Below are positions 11,249 to 21,458 of a DNA stretch of 64,000 nt, piece by piece. Both the position numbers and the translations under genes were made by a program. A model generated the notes under the pieces. The model was not told the origin of the DNA, did not search any database, and saw only the letters and a list, made by a program, of their open reading frames with translations. Each line of letters starts with the position of its first letter. Within the stretch, counting starts at the first letter, position 1. The stretch is from Bradyrhizobium sp. URHD0069 (GTDB taxonomy: Bacteria > Pseudomonadota > Alphaproteobacteria > Rhizobiales > Xanthobacteraceae), in assembly GCF_000701345.1 (NCBI RefSeq), contig NZ_JNIJ01000014.1, positions 1 through 64,000 on the forward strand, given 5' to 3'.

Positions 11249-13819
11249 TCACAAATTCCGTAACACCGTGGCCGGCTTCTGGTTCAGCGCCAATAGCGTG
11301 CCGGCGAGGCCCAGTCCGACCGTCACGATCAGGGCCGCCGCGACCACCCCCGCGGCGCTGCCGGCCTGCCAGATGAAGCTCAGCGTCATCAGCCGGGTGA
11401 CGATCAGCCAGGCCGCGACCGAGCCCGCGATCACCCCGAAAACTGCGGTGGCAAAGCCGATCATCAGATATTCCAGCGCATAGGCGCCGAGCAGCCGCGC
11501 ACGGGTGGCGCCGAGGGTTTTGAGAATGACAGCGTCGTAGACCCGATGGCGATGGCCGGCGGCCAGCGCGCCCCCCAGTACCAGAATGGCCGAGATTAGC
11601 GTCACGGTGCTGGCGCCACGGATCGCCAGCACCAGATTGGCGACCACCGCACCGATGGTTTCCAGCGCCTCCCGGACCCGCACGCTGGTCACCATCGGGA
11701 ATGCGTCAGCCACCGATTTGATGATCCGGGCGTCGCCGGCCGAATCCGGGTGGGTCTCGGTCAGGGTTGCGATACGGGTATGCGGTGCGCCCTTGAATGC
11801 GTTGGGCGAGAAAACCAGCACGAAGTTGATGCCGAGGCTTTGCCAGTCCACGGTGCGCGTGTTGCTGATCCTCGCCGGGATATCGCGACCGAGCACGTTA
11901 ACGACGATCTCGTCGCCTACTTTGAGGTTGAGCCCGTCGGCGATCTTCTTTTCCATCGACACCAGCGGCGGCCCGTCATAGCCGGCGTCCCACCATGCGC
12001 CTTCGACGATGTTGGAGCCCCTGGGAATTTCACTGGTATAGGTCAGGCCGCGGTCGCTCTGCAGCACCCAGGCCACATCGGTTGAAGCTTTGAGGTCCTC
12101 CGCCTTGACGCCGCGGGCGGCTACGATACGCCCGCGCAGCATCGGCACGTCCTCGACGGTCGATTGCGGCGCGGTCTGTTTGAGGAAGGCGTCAAAGCGC
12201 TCGGCTTCGTTGGCGGGAATATCGATGAAATAGAACGAGGGCGCACGGTCCGGCAGCGCCGCCAGGAATTGCCGGCGCAGATTGCCATCGATCTGCGTGA
12301 TCGTGACCAGCACCGCCAGGCCCAAACCAAGCGACATCACCACGGACGGCGTCAGCGCACCGGGACGGTAGATATTGGCGATTGCCAGCCGCAGCATGGT
12401 GATGCGGGTCCGGGGCAGCCGCCGCGCCAGCGCCATCAACGCGGCGGCGATGCCGCGCAACAGCGCAAACACCACGACCGAGGAGGCGACGAAGATGGCC
12501 GCGACACGCTTGTCGAAGGCGAGCCCGATCACGACCGTAACGAGCAACGCGATCACCGCTGCCATAAGAGCGAGATAGCGCCAGCGCGGGCGATGCCACT
12601 CGCTGGTCACCGCTTCGCGAAACAAGGCCGCCACCGGCACGTCGTGCACGCGCCCGAGCGGCCACAGCCCGAAGGCGAGCGCGGTCAAAAGGCCGTAGAC
12701 GAGCGACAGTGCGAGTTCGTTGGGATGCAGCGCCGGCACCACCGGCAGCGGCAGCAGCTTGCCGAATACGCCGACGATGATGAACGGCAGCGCCGCGCCG
12801 ACGGCTAGTCCGATCACCGAGCCTATGCCGGCGAGCACGATCACTTGCGTCAGATAGATCGTGAAGACGTCACGGCCGGTGGCGCCCAGCGCCTTGAACG
12901 CCGCGATGACGTTGCGGCGGCGATCGATATGGCTTTTGACGGCGTTGGCGACGCCGACGCCGCCGACCAGGAGCGCGGCGAGGCCGACGAGGGTGAGAAA
13001 CTGGGTGAAGCGGTTGATGGTGCGCTCGAGTTGCGGCGAGGCATTGCCGCGGCTGCGGATTTCCCAGCCGGCCTCGGGCAATGCGTTTCGGGCGTCGTCA
13101 GCCAAAGCAGTCGCGGCGCGATCGTTGGCGGCGTTATTCGGCAACTTTACCCGATAGATCCAGCGCACCAGGCTGCCGGGTTGCAACAATTCGCTCGCGC
13201 GCAAGCCGGCTTCGCTGACCAGGAGGCGCGGGCCGAAACCGACGCCGCCGGCGAGTCTATCGGGTTCGGCACCGACAACGCTGCGGATTTGAAATCTCGC
13301 GCTGCCGATGGTGACACGGTCGCCAAGCTTCAGATCGAGCCGCGCCAGCAAGGTCGAATCGGCAGCCGCGCCGAACGCGCCGTCACGTTCGGCCAAGAGA
13401 TCGGTCAGCGGCATCCGGGGATCGAGTGTCAACTCGCCCAGCATCGGGTAGTTGCTGTCCACCGCCTTGAGTTCGACTAAAGCGAGCCGGTCATCGCTGG
13501 TGCGCGCCATGCCGCGCAACGTCGCCGCGACCGACACTTCGCCGCGCGAACGGAGAAACGCGACTTCATCAGGCTTGGCTTCGCGCTGGATCAGCGAGAA
13601 CGCCACGTCGCCGCCAAGCAGCGTGCGGCCTTCGCGCGCCAGTCCCTCGCTGAGGCTCGCCGCGACCGATCCGACGCCGGCGATCGCCATCACGCCGAGC
13701 GCGATGCAGGCGATGAAAACGTAAAAACCGCGCAAGCCGCCGCGCAACTCGCGCAAGGCATAGCGCAGGGCAAGCGATGTCGCGCGGCCGCCATCAATGG
13801 GTTCGGAAGCAACATTCAT
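11249..13819 (-). CDS. ABC transporter permease, YbbP/FtsX family
   Basis: An 856-residue permease with a first transmembrane helix near residue 35-60, a periplasmic MacB-like domain, an FtsX-type four-helix bundle at about 270-400, and a second bundle near the C-terminus (about 725-845): the two-FtsX layout of YbbP-type exporters. It overlaps the start of the ATPase gene upstream by four bases, so the two form one transporter. In E. coli ybbAP is also divergent from tesA, as here. The substrate is unknown; a role in lipid or lipoprotein handling is inferred from family and context only. Confidence 0.93.
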   Translation of the reverse strand: MNVASEPIDGGRATSLALRYALRELRGGLRGFYVFIACIALGVMAIAGVGSVAASLSEGLAREGRTLLGGDVAFSLIQREAKPDEVAFLRSRGEVSVAATLRGMARTSDDRLALVELKAVDSNYPMLGELTLDPRMPLTDLLAERDGAFGAAADSTLLARLDLKLGDRVTIGSARFQIRSVVGAEPDRLAGGVGFGPRLLVSEAGLRASELLQPGSLVRWIYRVKLPNNAANDRAATALADDARNALPEAGWEIRSRGNASPQLERTINRFTQFLTLVGLAALLVGGVGVANAVKSHIDRRRNVIAAFKALGATGRDVFTIYLTQVIVLAGIGSVIGLAVGAALPFIIVGVFGKLLPLPVVPALHPNELALSLVYGLLTALAFGLWPLGRVHDVPVAALFREAVTSEWHRPRWRYLALMAAVIALLVTVVIGLAFDKRVAAIFVASSVVVFALLRGIAAALMALARRLPRTRITMLRLAIANIYRPGALTPSVVMSLGLGLAVLVTITQIDGNLRRQFLAALPDRAPSFYFIDIPANEAERFDAFLKQTAPQSTVEDVPMLRGRIVAARGVKAEDLKASTDVAWVLQSDRGLTYTSEIPRGSNIVEGAWWDAGYDGPPLVSMEKKIADGLNLKVGDEIVVNVLGRDIPARISNTRTVDWQSLGINFVLVFSPNAFKGAPHTRIATLTETHPDSAGDARIIKSVADAFPMVTSVRVREALETIGAVVANLVLAIRGASTVTLISAILVLGGALAAGHRHRVYDAVILKTLGATRARLLGAYALEYLMIGFATAVFGVIAGSVAAWLIVTRLMTLSFIWQAGSAAGVVAAALIVTVGLGLAGTLLALNQKPATVLRNL

Positions 13820-14541
13820 GAAGCGGCTTTGCGATCTGCATCGACCCGGCCCGAGCGCAGCCGCACCACGCGGTCGCAGCGCCGTGCCAGCGCGGTGTCG
13901 TGGGTCACCAGCACCAGCGTCATGCCGCGCTCGGCGTGCTTGGTGAACAGGAGATCGACGATCTGCTTGCCGGTGGCCTCGTCAAGATTTCCGGTAGGTT
14001 CATCCGCCACCAGGATGGCGGGATCGGGCGCCAGCGCGCGGGCAAGCGCTACGCGCTGCTGCTCGCCGCCGGACAGTTGCGTCGGATAGTGATGCAGCCG
14101 GTCGCCGAGACCGACCGACGTCAGTTCTTGCGCCGCGCGCTTGGCCGCGTCGGGATTGCCGGCAAGCTCCAACGGCACCGCGACATTTTCCAGCGCGGTC
14201 ATGGTTGGAATAAGATGAAACGACTGGAAAACGATGCCGACCTGGCGGCCGCGAAAGCGCGCCAGCGCATCCTCGTCCAGCGCATTGAAAGGCGTGCCGT
14301 TGACCACCACCTCTCCGCTGTCGGGACGCTCCAGTCCCGCCATCACCATCAGCAAGGTAGACTTCCCCGAGCCTGACGGTCCGATCAGGCCGATCGCTTC
14401 ACCCGGCGCCACGCGCAGGCTGATATCTTTGAGAATGTGAACGCGGGCCGCGCCCGCGCCGAGCGAGAGATTGACGTTCGAGATTAAAATGGTGTCCGGC
14501 TCAACGCCGACAAGCGAGGAGGATTCGATGCGACTGTCCAT
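13816..14541 (-). CDS. ABC transporter ATP-binding protein, YbbA/LolD type
   Basis: A 241-residue ATPase, partner of the YbbP-type permease. Motifs: Walker A GPSGSGKST, Q-loop in GIVFQSFHLIP, signature LSGGEQQRVALARAL, Walker B ILVADEPTGNLDEATG, H-loop VLVTHD. MacB/LolD-class features place it with mechanotransmission exporters rather than classical importers. Start ATG 14541 (MDSRIESSS) is chosen as the most downstream ATG before the conserved core; it overlaps the start of the divergent tesA by 14 bases. A longer frame to 14604 is possible but would overlap tesA further. Confidence 0.93.
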   Translation of the reverse strand: MDSRIESSSLVGVEPDTILISNVNLSLGAGAARVHILKDISLRVAPGEAIGLIGPSGSGKSTLLMVMAGLERPDSGEVVVNGTPFNALDEDALARFRGRQVGIVFQSFHLIPTMTALENVAVPLELAGNPDAAKRAAQELTSVGLGDRLHHYPTQLSGGEQQRVALARALAPDPAILVADEPTGNLDEATGKQIVDLLFTKHAERGMTLVLVTHDTALARRCDRVVRLRSGRVDADRKAAS

Positions 14542-15244
14542 GTCTCGGTCATATGGCACTTCGGCTGCCGCGGTCGAGAGGCCTCGAGGGATGTTCGTGC
14601 ACATGGTCGTGTTGGCCCTGATTCTGGCGATGGCGGGGACGGCGTTCGCTCAAACGCCGGCCGCCGCCCGGACAAAACCGATCAAGATCGTTGTATTGGG
14701 TGATTCGCTGAGCGCGGGCCTTGGTCTTTCGGCGTCCGCCGCGTTCCCGGCGCGGCTGAAAAAAGCCTTGGAGGCCAACGGGATAGAGGTTGAGATGACC
14801 AATGCCGGGGTGTCCGGCGACACCAGTTCCGGCGGCCGCGACCGGCTCGATTGGTCGGTGCCAAACGGAACCGACGCCGTGATCGTCGAACTCGGCGCCA
14901 ACGATGCTTTGCGCGGTGTCGATCCCGCGGTGACCCGCGCCGCACTGACGGACATTCTGACGCGGCTGAAAGCGCGCGGTATCGCCGTTCTCTTGTGCGG
15001 GATGTACGCGCCACCAAATTATGGCAGCGAGTATTCGTCCCGTTTCAACGCGATCTATCCGGACCTTGCGAAATCATTTGGCGTGCCGCTGTATCCGTTC
15101 TTTCTGGAGGGCGTCGCCACCGAGGCCAGCCTCAACCAGGCGGACGGCTTGCACCCGACAGCGGAGGGTATCGATGTGATCGTCAAAAATATCCTGCCCA
15201 CCGTGCAGGCATTTCTTGGCGCGATATCCGGGCAACGCAGTTGA
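14528..15244 (+). CDS. tesA: Periplasmic arylesterase / acyl-CoA thioesterase I (SGNH hydrolase)
   Basis: A 238-residue secreted SGNH hydrolase. An N-terminal region with a hydrophobic stretch ending TAFA serves as signal peptide. Catalytic blocks: block I VLGDSLSAGLG with nucleophile S60, block III GANDALRG, and block V DGLHP with the Asp and His. TesA-type enzymes hydrolyse thioesters and aryl esters in the periplasm. ATG 14528 is preceded by GAGGAGGA at 14517-14524, inside the opposite-strand ATPase gene. The head-to-head tesA/ybbA arrangement is conserved in many proteobacteria. Confidence 0.93.
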   Translation: MRLSMSRSYGTSAAAVERPRGMFVHMVVLALILAMAGTAFAQTPAAARTKPIKIVVLGDSLSAGLGLSASAAFPARLKKALEANGIEVEMTNAGVSGDTSSGGRDRLDWSVPNGTDAVIVELGANDALRGVDPAVTRAALTDILTRLKARGIAVLLCGMYAPPNYGSEYSSRFNAIYPDLAKSFGVPLYPFFLEGVATEASLNQADGLHPTAEGIDVIVKNILPTVQAFLGAISGQRS

Positions 15245-15391
15245 AAAACCGGCAGCGACAACCTTGAACGCTGTGTTTTAACGCTGTGTTTTCCCGGGGC
15301 TTCACGCCGGATGCTTCGCAGAGTCACATAACTGAGCTAGAAAATGGCGATCGGTGATTCGTCGCCGGGTTTCAGCATCGGGAGTGATGCG

Positions 15392-15928
15392 ATGCCGCGT
15401 TTGTTCACTGCACTGGAAATTCCGGCCGAAATCGGCCAGACGCTTTCCGGCTTACGGGGCGGCCTTCCGGGCGCCCGCTGGATCGACCCCGAAAATTATC
15501 ACGTCACCTTGCGCTTCATCGGAGATATCGACGGCGTTGCGGCGAACGAAATCGCCTCGATGCTGTTTCGAGTCAACCGCAAACCGTTTGAGGTTAAGTT
15601 GCAGGGCTTGTCGAGTTTTGGCGGGCGCAAGCCGCGCGCGGTGGTCGCCTCGGTGGTGCCGAGCCGCCCCTTGATCGAGCTGCAGGCCGAGCTGGAACGT
15701 CTGATGCAGCGCATCGGGCTCGATCCCGAGGGGCGGAAATTCACCCCGCATGTCACGCTGGCGCGGCTGCGCGACGCCTCCAATCAGCATGTCGCGGACT
15801 ATCTGTCGGTGCGCGGATATTTTCCGGCCACGGTATTTACCGCCTCGCGGTTCGTGCTGTTCTCGTCCCGGGCATCCACCGGCGGCGGGCCTTACGTGGT
15901 CGAGGATTCCTACGCGCTCAGCGCGTGA
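15392..15928 (+). CDS. thpR: RNA 2',3'-cyclic phosphodiesterase (2H family)
   Basis: A 178-residue 2H-superfamily enzyme. The two HxT catalytic motifs are clear: HVTLRFIG (about residues 42-49) and HVTLARL (about 125-131), spaced as in ThpR/LigT. These enzymes hydrolyse 2',3'-cyclic phosphate ends to 2'-phosphates and may ligate half-tRNAs in vitro. ATG 15392 (MPRLFTALEIP) matches the family start; the frame is open to 15344, giving 16 extra residues that do not look conserved. It is followed by a repeat-rich gap. Confidence 0.92.
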   Translation: MPRLFTALEIPAEIGQTLSGLRGGLPGARWIDPENYHVTLRFIGDIDGVAANEIASMLFRVNRKPFEVKLQGLSSFGGRKPRAVVASVVPSRPLIELQAELERLMQRIGLDPEGRKFTPHVTLARLRDASNQHVADYLSVRGYFPATVFTASRFVLFSSRASTGGGPYVVEDSYALSA

Positions 15929-16044
15929 GGGCGTGCGCCTGCCACATTCACAGCCGTCGTCACCCGGCTTGACCGTACGCTTGACCGGGTGCCCCAGTAT
16001 TGCAGAGCCGCCTGTGATGGAATCCAGAAGCCGCGGAGTACTGG

Positions 16045-16122
16045 ATACCCGCTTTCGCGGGTATGACGCTTTGGTGTAACCGGGCGCCGCCACCCCGTCC
16101 CTCTCCCGCTTGCGGGAGAGGG
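16045..16122. repeat. Two palindromic intergenic repeats
   Basis: Hairpin 1 (16045-16064): ATACCCGC, loop TTTC, GCGGGTAT. Its core CCCGCTTTCGCGGG occurs again at 55052-55065. Hairpin 2 (16099-16122): CCCTCTCCCGC, TT, and its exact reverse complement. Both are in the gap between thpR and zapE and look like dispersed chromosomal repeats. Confidence 0.75.
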
Positions 16123-16193
16123 AGCAGCAGCGCATAGCCCCTGCACCGATTCGCAGCTTGCAATTTCCGCTGGGTTGGGGCCGTAAGAGGGCC

Positions 16194-17378
16194 ATGCTGT
16201 CTCCGCCGCCCGCCTCGTTCCGCGCCCACTATCAAGCCCTCGTCTCCTCCGGCGCGATCGAGCCCGACGCCGCGCAGGCGAGGGCCGCCGAGGCATTCGC
16301 TGACCTCGAGCACCGGCTTGCGAGCTACAAGCCGGTGCGCAAGCAAGGCCTGCTTGGCCGGCTGTTTGCGGACAACGACGAGCCACCGCCGCGCGGCCTC
16401 TACGTTCATGGCGAAGTGGGGCGCGGCAAGACCATGCTGATGGACCTGTTTTTTCAGCAGAGCCTCGTCGTGCACAAGCGCCGCGTGCATTTCCACGAAT
16501 TCATGGCCGAGGTGCACGAGCGGATCTACGGCTTTCGCCAGAATATCGCGCGCGGCGAAATCGCCGACAGCGACGTGATCGTGCTCACCGCCACGTCGAT
16601 TTTCGACGAGGCCTGGCTTTTGTGCTTCGACGAATTCCATGTCACCGACATCGCGGACGCGATGATCCTGGGACGGCTGTTTGCAAAATTGTTCGAACTC
16701 GGCACTGTCGTGGTGGCGACCTCCAACGTCGCGCCCGACGACCTCTACAAGGGCGGGCTGAACCGGGCGCTGTTCCTGCCCTTCATTGCGCAGATATCCG
16801 CGCGTATGGATGTGCTGCGGCTCGATGCGCGCACCGATTTCCGGCTGGAAAAACTCGCGGGCGTGAAGATGTGGCTGGTGCCGGCGGATCACAACGCCGA
16901 TGCCGCGCTCGACAAAGCGTGGGCGAGGATGACCAGCCATGTGCCCTGCAAGCCGCGCGATATTTCGATCAAGGGCCGCATCCTGCATGTGCCTTGCTCG
17001 GCGAACGGCGCGGCGCGATTTTCGTTTGCGGATATCTGCGAAAAGCCGCTTGGCGCGTCTGACTATCTCCGGCTGGCGCACGACTATCACACCATCATGA
17101 TCGACCGCATTCCGGTGATGGACTACGCCGCGCGCAACGCCGCCAACCGGTTCATCGCCCTGATCGACACGCTTTATGACAACGCGGTGAAACTGATGGC
17201 CTCGGCGGAGGCCGATCCACTGTCGCTGTATGTTGCGACCAAGGGCGATGAGGCGAACGAGTTCAAGCGGACCTCATCGCGGCTGATCGAGATGAGTTCG
17301 GAATCCTATCTGGCGCTGCCGCACGGCTACAAGGATTCTGCGGCGAGTGGGTCAAGCACCGGATTCGTGGAGACGTGA
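16194..17378 (+). CDS. zapE: Cell division protein ZapE (AFG1-type ATPase)
   Basis: A 394-residue P-loop ATPase of the AFG1/ZapE family, which in E. coli associates with FtsZ and the division ring and in mitochondria (LACE1/Afg1) helps degrade respiratory-chain subunits. Walker A GEVGRGKT is at 73-80; Walker B is LLCFDEFHVTDIADAM; the sensor region VATSNVAPDDLYKGGLNRALFLPFI follows. ATG 16194 starts the conserved N-terminus; the frame is open to 16110 through the repeat at 16099-16122, so an earlier start is unlikely. It precedes mdh by 182 bases, a common neighbour in alphaproteobacteria. Confidence 0.93.
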   Translation: MLSPPPASFRAHYQALVSSGAIEPDAAQARAAEAFADLEHRLASYKPVRKQGLLGRLFADNDEPPPRGLYVHGEVGRGKTMLMDLFFQQSLVVHKRRVHFHEFMAEVHERIYGFRQNIARGEIADSDVIVLTATSIFDEAWLLCFDEFHVTDIADAMILGRLFAKLFELGTVVVATSNVAPDDLYKGGLNRALFLPFIAQISARMDVLRLDARTDFRLEKLAGVKMWLVPADHNADAALDKAWARMTSHVPCKPRDISIKGRILHVPCSANGAARFSFADICEKPLGASDYLRLAHDYHTIMIDRIPVMDYAARNAANRFIALIDTLYDNAVKLMASAEADPLSLYVATKGDEANEFKRTSSRLIEMSSESYLALPHGYKDSAASGSSTGFVET

Positions 17379-17554
17379 TGCCTCATTCCGGTGGCGTATC
17401 CCCGAATGACAAAACTTTGATGGCCCTGCTCGAAATCGAGGCAAGGCAGACTACAAGGCAGACTATTGGCTATACCGCGACTTGAACGGGCCGACCGAAA
17501 GGGATAACCAGCCGTCCGGCCTTCTTTTCCATCCTCCTTACGCTCAAAGGATAA

Positions 17555-18529
<975 letters not shown>

Positions 18530-18714
18530 TCGCTAGCTGTCATCCGATAAATCGAACCAATTGATTGTCGGCACTCCACTTTCCGAAGTTCGCAAGCGTT
18601 GCGGCAAAAGCAGGGAAGTTCCGAAGCGGTTTTGAATTTGCAGTACCTGTGGTATATGGTATGCCAGCGCAGAACCGTTAAAAATCACCGCACGAGGGTT
18701 CGGGAAGCGTCCAA
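18530..18714 (+). promoter_or_regulatory. Leader/promoter region before sucC
   Basis: A 185-base gap ahead of sucC. It contains TTGCAG at about 18639 with TATGCC 16 bases on as a weak sigma-70-like pair, and no terminator hairpin after mdh. Transcription could read through from mdh or start here. Confidence 0.35.
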
Positions 18715-19911
18715 ATGAACATCCATGAATATCAGGCCAAGGCCCTGCTGCATGAATTCGGCGTGCCGATCTCGCGCGGCGTGCCGGTGCTGCAGGCGGC
18801 GGATTCCGAGGTGGCCGCGAAAACGATCGGCGGTCCGATCTGGGTGGTCAAGAGCCAGATCCATGCCGGCGGCCGCGGCAAGGGCAAGTTCAAGGAAGCC
18901 TCCGCCGGCGACAAGGGCGGCGTGCGCATCGCCAAGTCGGTCGTCGAGGTCAATGAATTCGCCAAGCAAATGCTCGGCGCCACGCTGGTCACGGTGCAGA
19001 CCGGGCCGCACGGCAAGCAGGTCAACCGCCTCTACATCGAAGAAGGCTCCGACATCGACAAGGAGTTTTATCTCTCGATCCTGGTCAACCGCGAAACCTC
19101 CGAAGTATCGTTCGTGGTCTCCACCGAAGGCGGCGTCAATATCGAGGACGTCGCGCACAACACGCCGGAAAAGATCGTGACCTTTTCGGTCGATCCCGCC
19201 ACCGGCATCATGCCGCACCACGGCCGCACCGTTGCGAAGGCTTTGAGGCTTTCGGGCGATCTCGCCAAGCAGGCGGAAAGGCTGGTGACGCAGCTTTATA
19301 CGGCCTTCGTCGCCAAGGACATGGCGATGCTGGAGATCAATCCGCTGGTCGTCACCAAGCAGGGCGACCTGCGCGTGCTCGACGCCAAAGTCTCATTTGA
19401 CGGCAACGCGCTCTATCGCCATCCCGATGTGGTGGCGCTGCGCGACGAGACCGAGGAAGACGCCAAGGAAATCGAGGCGTCGAAATACGATCTCAACTAC
19501 ATCACGCTCGACGGCACCATCGGCTGCATGGTCAACGGCGCCGGCCTTGCGATGGCGACGATGGACATCATCAAGCTCTACGGCATGTCGCCGGCGAACT
19601 TCCTCGACGTCGGCGGCGGCGCCGACAAGGCCAAGGTCACCGCGGCGTTCAAGATCATCACCGCCGATCCCAATGTGAAGGGAATCCTGGTCAACATCTT
19701 TGGCGGCATCATGAAATGCGATATCATCGCCGAGGGCGTGGTTGCCGCGGTGAAGGAAGCCGGGTTGAAAGTGCCGCTGGTGGTGCGGCTGGAAGGCACC
19801 AATGTCGACGCCGGCAAGAAGATCATCCGGGAGTCCGGCCTCAACGTGGTGCCGGCCGACGATCTCGACGATGCAGCGCAGAAGATCGTCAAGGCCGTGA
19901 ACGGGAGCTAA
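18715..19911 (+). CDS. sucC: Succinyl-CoA synthetase, beta subunit (ADP-forming)
   Basis: A 398-residue ATP-grasp subunit. It starts with the family signature [19 protein letters not shown], binds nucleotide through the ATP-grasp fold ([13 protein letters not shown] near residue 43), and has the C-terminal CoA-ligase part with [19 protein letters not shown]. With SucD it makes succinate and ATP from succinyl-CoA. Unusually, a DUF1579 gene starts four bases after the sucC stop and separates it from sucD. Confidence 0.98.
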   Translation: MNIHEYQAKALLHEFGVPISRGVPVLQAADSEVAAKTIGGPIWVVKSQIHAGGRGKGKFKEASAGDKGGVRIAKSVVEVNEFAKQMLGATLVTVQTGPHGKQVNRLYIEEGSDIDKEFYLSILVNRETSEVSFVVSTEGGVNIEDVAHNTPEKIVTFSVDPATGIMPHHGRTVAKALRLSGDLAKQAERLVTQLYTAFVAKDMAMLEINPLVVTKQGDLRVLDAKVSFDGNALYRHPDVVALRDETEEDAKEIEASKYDLNYITLDGTIGCMVNGAGLAMATMDIIKLYGMSPANFLDVGGGADKAKVTAAFKIITADPNVKGILVNIFGGIMKCDIIAEGVVAAVKEAGLKVPLVVRLEGTNVDAGKKIIRESGLNVVPADDLDDAAQKIVKAVNGS

Positions 19912-19915
19912 GTCT

Positions 19916-20395
19916 ATGGCCCGGGACCGTCTCGCCGCACCTTCGCCGCTCGAGGAGCATCGCAAGCTCGCGGTGTTCGCGGGCGAGTGGAACGGTGAAG
20001 AGATGGTGCAGCCGTCGCGCTGGACCGCAGGCGGGCCCGCCACCTCGCACGTCGTCGCGCGTATCGATCTCAACGGCTTTTATCTGATTCAGGATACCCA
20101 TCAGATGCGCGACGGTATGGAAACCTTCGCCGCCCATGGCGTATTCACCTATGATCACGAGGACCGGCTCTACAAACTGTTCTGGCATGATTCGCTCGGC
20201 TACTACCCGCCGTCGCCGGCCTCCGGGGGCTGGAACGGTAAGATATTGACGCTGGTGCGCGGCTCGCTGCGCGGCAATGCGCGCCATGTCTACGAAATTC
20301 TCGACGACACCAGCTACACGATGAAAATCCAGTTTTCGCCTGACGCGGAAGGATGGGCTGATGTGCTCACCGGCGTCTATCGGCGGATCCACTGA
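19916..20395 (+). CDS. DUF1579-type protein between sucC and sucD
   Basis: A 159-residue soluble protein resembling DUF1579-family proteins: [22 protein letters not shown] at the start, then a small beta-barrel-like body with [31 protein letters not shown] and a C-terminal [11 protein letters not shown]. No enzymatic residues or signal peptide are evident; a lipocalin-like ligand-binding fold is possible. It starts four bases after sucC and ends 36 bases before sucD, so it must be co-transcribed with them. That position suggests expression in step with succinyl-CoA synthetase, but no function is known. Confidence 0.8.
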   Translation: MARDRLAAPSPLEEHRKLAVFAGEWNGEEMVQPSRWTAGGPATSHVVARIDLNGFYLIQDTHQMRDGMETFAAHGVFTYDHEDRLYKLFWHDSLGYYPPSPASGGWNGKILTLVRGSLRGNARHVYEILDDTSYTMKIQFSPDAEGWADVLTGVYRRIH

Positions 20396-20431
20396 CCCGT
20401 CACCGATCGTTTCGCGAAAGCAAATCCAACC

Positions 20432-21316
20432 ATGTCCATCCTGATCGACAAGAACACCAAGGTCATCTGCCAGGGTTTTACCGGCAAGAACGGCACGTTT
20501 CATTCTGAAGCCGCGATCGCGTACGGCACCAGGATGGTCGGCGGCACTTCGCCGGGCAAGGGCGGCGCCACGCACCTGGGTTTGCCGGTGTTCGACACCG
20601 TGCAGGAGGCCAGGGAAAAGACCGGCGCCGATGCATCCGTGATCTATGTGCCGCCGCCTGGCGCCGCAGATGCGATCTGCGAAGCCATCGACGCCGAGAT
20701 TCCGCTGATCGTCTGCATCACCGAGGGCATTCCGGTGCTCGACATGGTGAAGGTCAAACGTTCGCTGTCGGGGTCGAAATCGCGGCTGATCGGGCCGAAT
20801 TGCCCGGGTGTCATGACCGCGGGGGAATGCAAGATCGGCATCATGCCCGCGAACATCTTCAAGCCGGGCAATGTCGGCATCGTGTCGCGTTCGGGCACGC
20901 TGACCTATGAAGCCGTGTTCCAGACCTCGCAGGAAGGCCTCGGCCAGACCACCGCGGTCGGCATCGGCGGCGATCCGGTCAAGGGCACCGAATTCATCGA
21001 CGTGCTGGAGATGTTCCTGGCCGACCCCAAGACGACTTCGATCGTGATGATCGGCGAAATCGGCGGTTCGGCTGAAGAAGACGCCGCACAATTCCTCAAG
21101 GATGAGGCCAAGCGCGGCCGCAAGAAGCCGATGGTCGGCTTTATCGCCGGCGTCACGGCGCCTCCCGGCCGCCGCATGGGCCACGCCGGCGCGATCATTT
21201 CAGGCGGCAAGGGCGACGCCGGCTCGAAGACGGCAGCGATGGAAGCGGCCGGAATCACGGTTTCACCGTCGCCGGCGCGGCTTGGAAAGACCCTTGTCGA
21301 AAAATTGAGGGCTTGA
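20432..21316 (+). CDS. sucD: Succinyl-CoA synthetase, alpha subunit
   Basis: A 294-residue CoA-binding subunit. It begins [21 protein letters not shown] (CoA-binding Rossmann domain), has the conserved GPNCPGVMT segment, and carries the phosphorylated active-site His at H251 in RRMGHAGAI. It pairs with SucC across the DUF1579 gene. The 142-base gap to sucA contains a GATCCG...CGGATC hairpin but no terminator. Confidence 0.98.
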   Translation: MSILIDKNTKVICQGFTGKNGTFHSEAAIAYGTRMVGGTSPGKGGATHLGLPVFDTVQEAREKTGADASVIYVPPPGAADAICEAIDAEIPLIVCITEGIPVLDMVKVKRSLSGSKSRLIGPNCPGVMTAGECKIGIMPANIFKPGNVGIVSRSGTLTYEAVFQTSQEGLGQTTAVGIGGDPVKGTEFIDVLEMFLADPKTTSIVMIGEIGGSAEEDAAQFLKDEAKRGRKKPMVGFIAGVTAPPGRRMGHAGAIISGGKGDAGSKTAAMEAAGITVSPSPARLGKTLVEKLRA

Positions 21317-21458
21317 TTCATTTTTTGTTCTTTTTCGGCGCGAACATTCTCCCCATATAGGGTAGTAAGACAACTGTTCTGCCATCAGGCTGATCCGGTG
21401 CCCGGATCGGCTGTCGCGCCGTTTTCCATGCGCGAACCGAAATCACCAGGATGCAATC

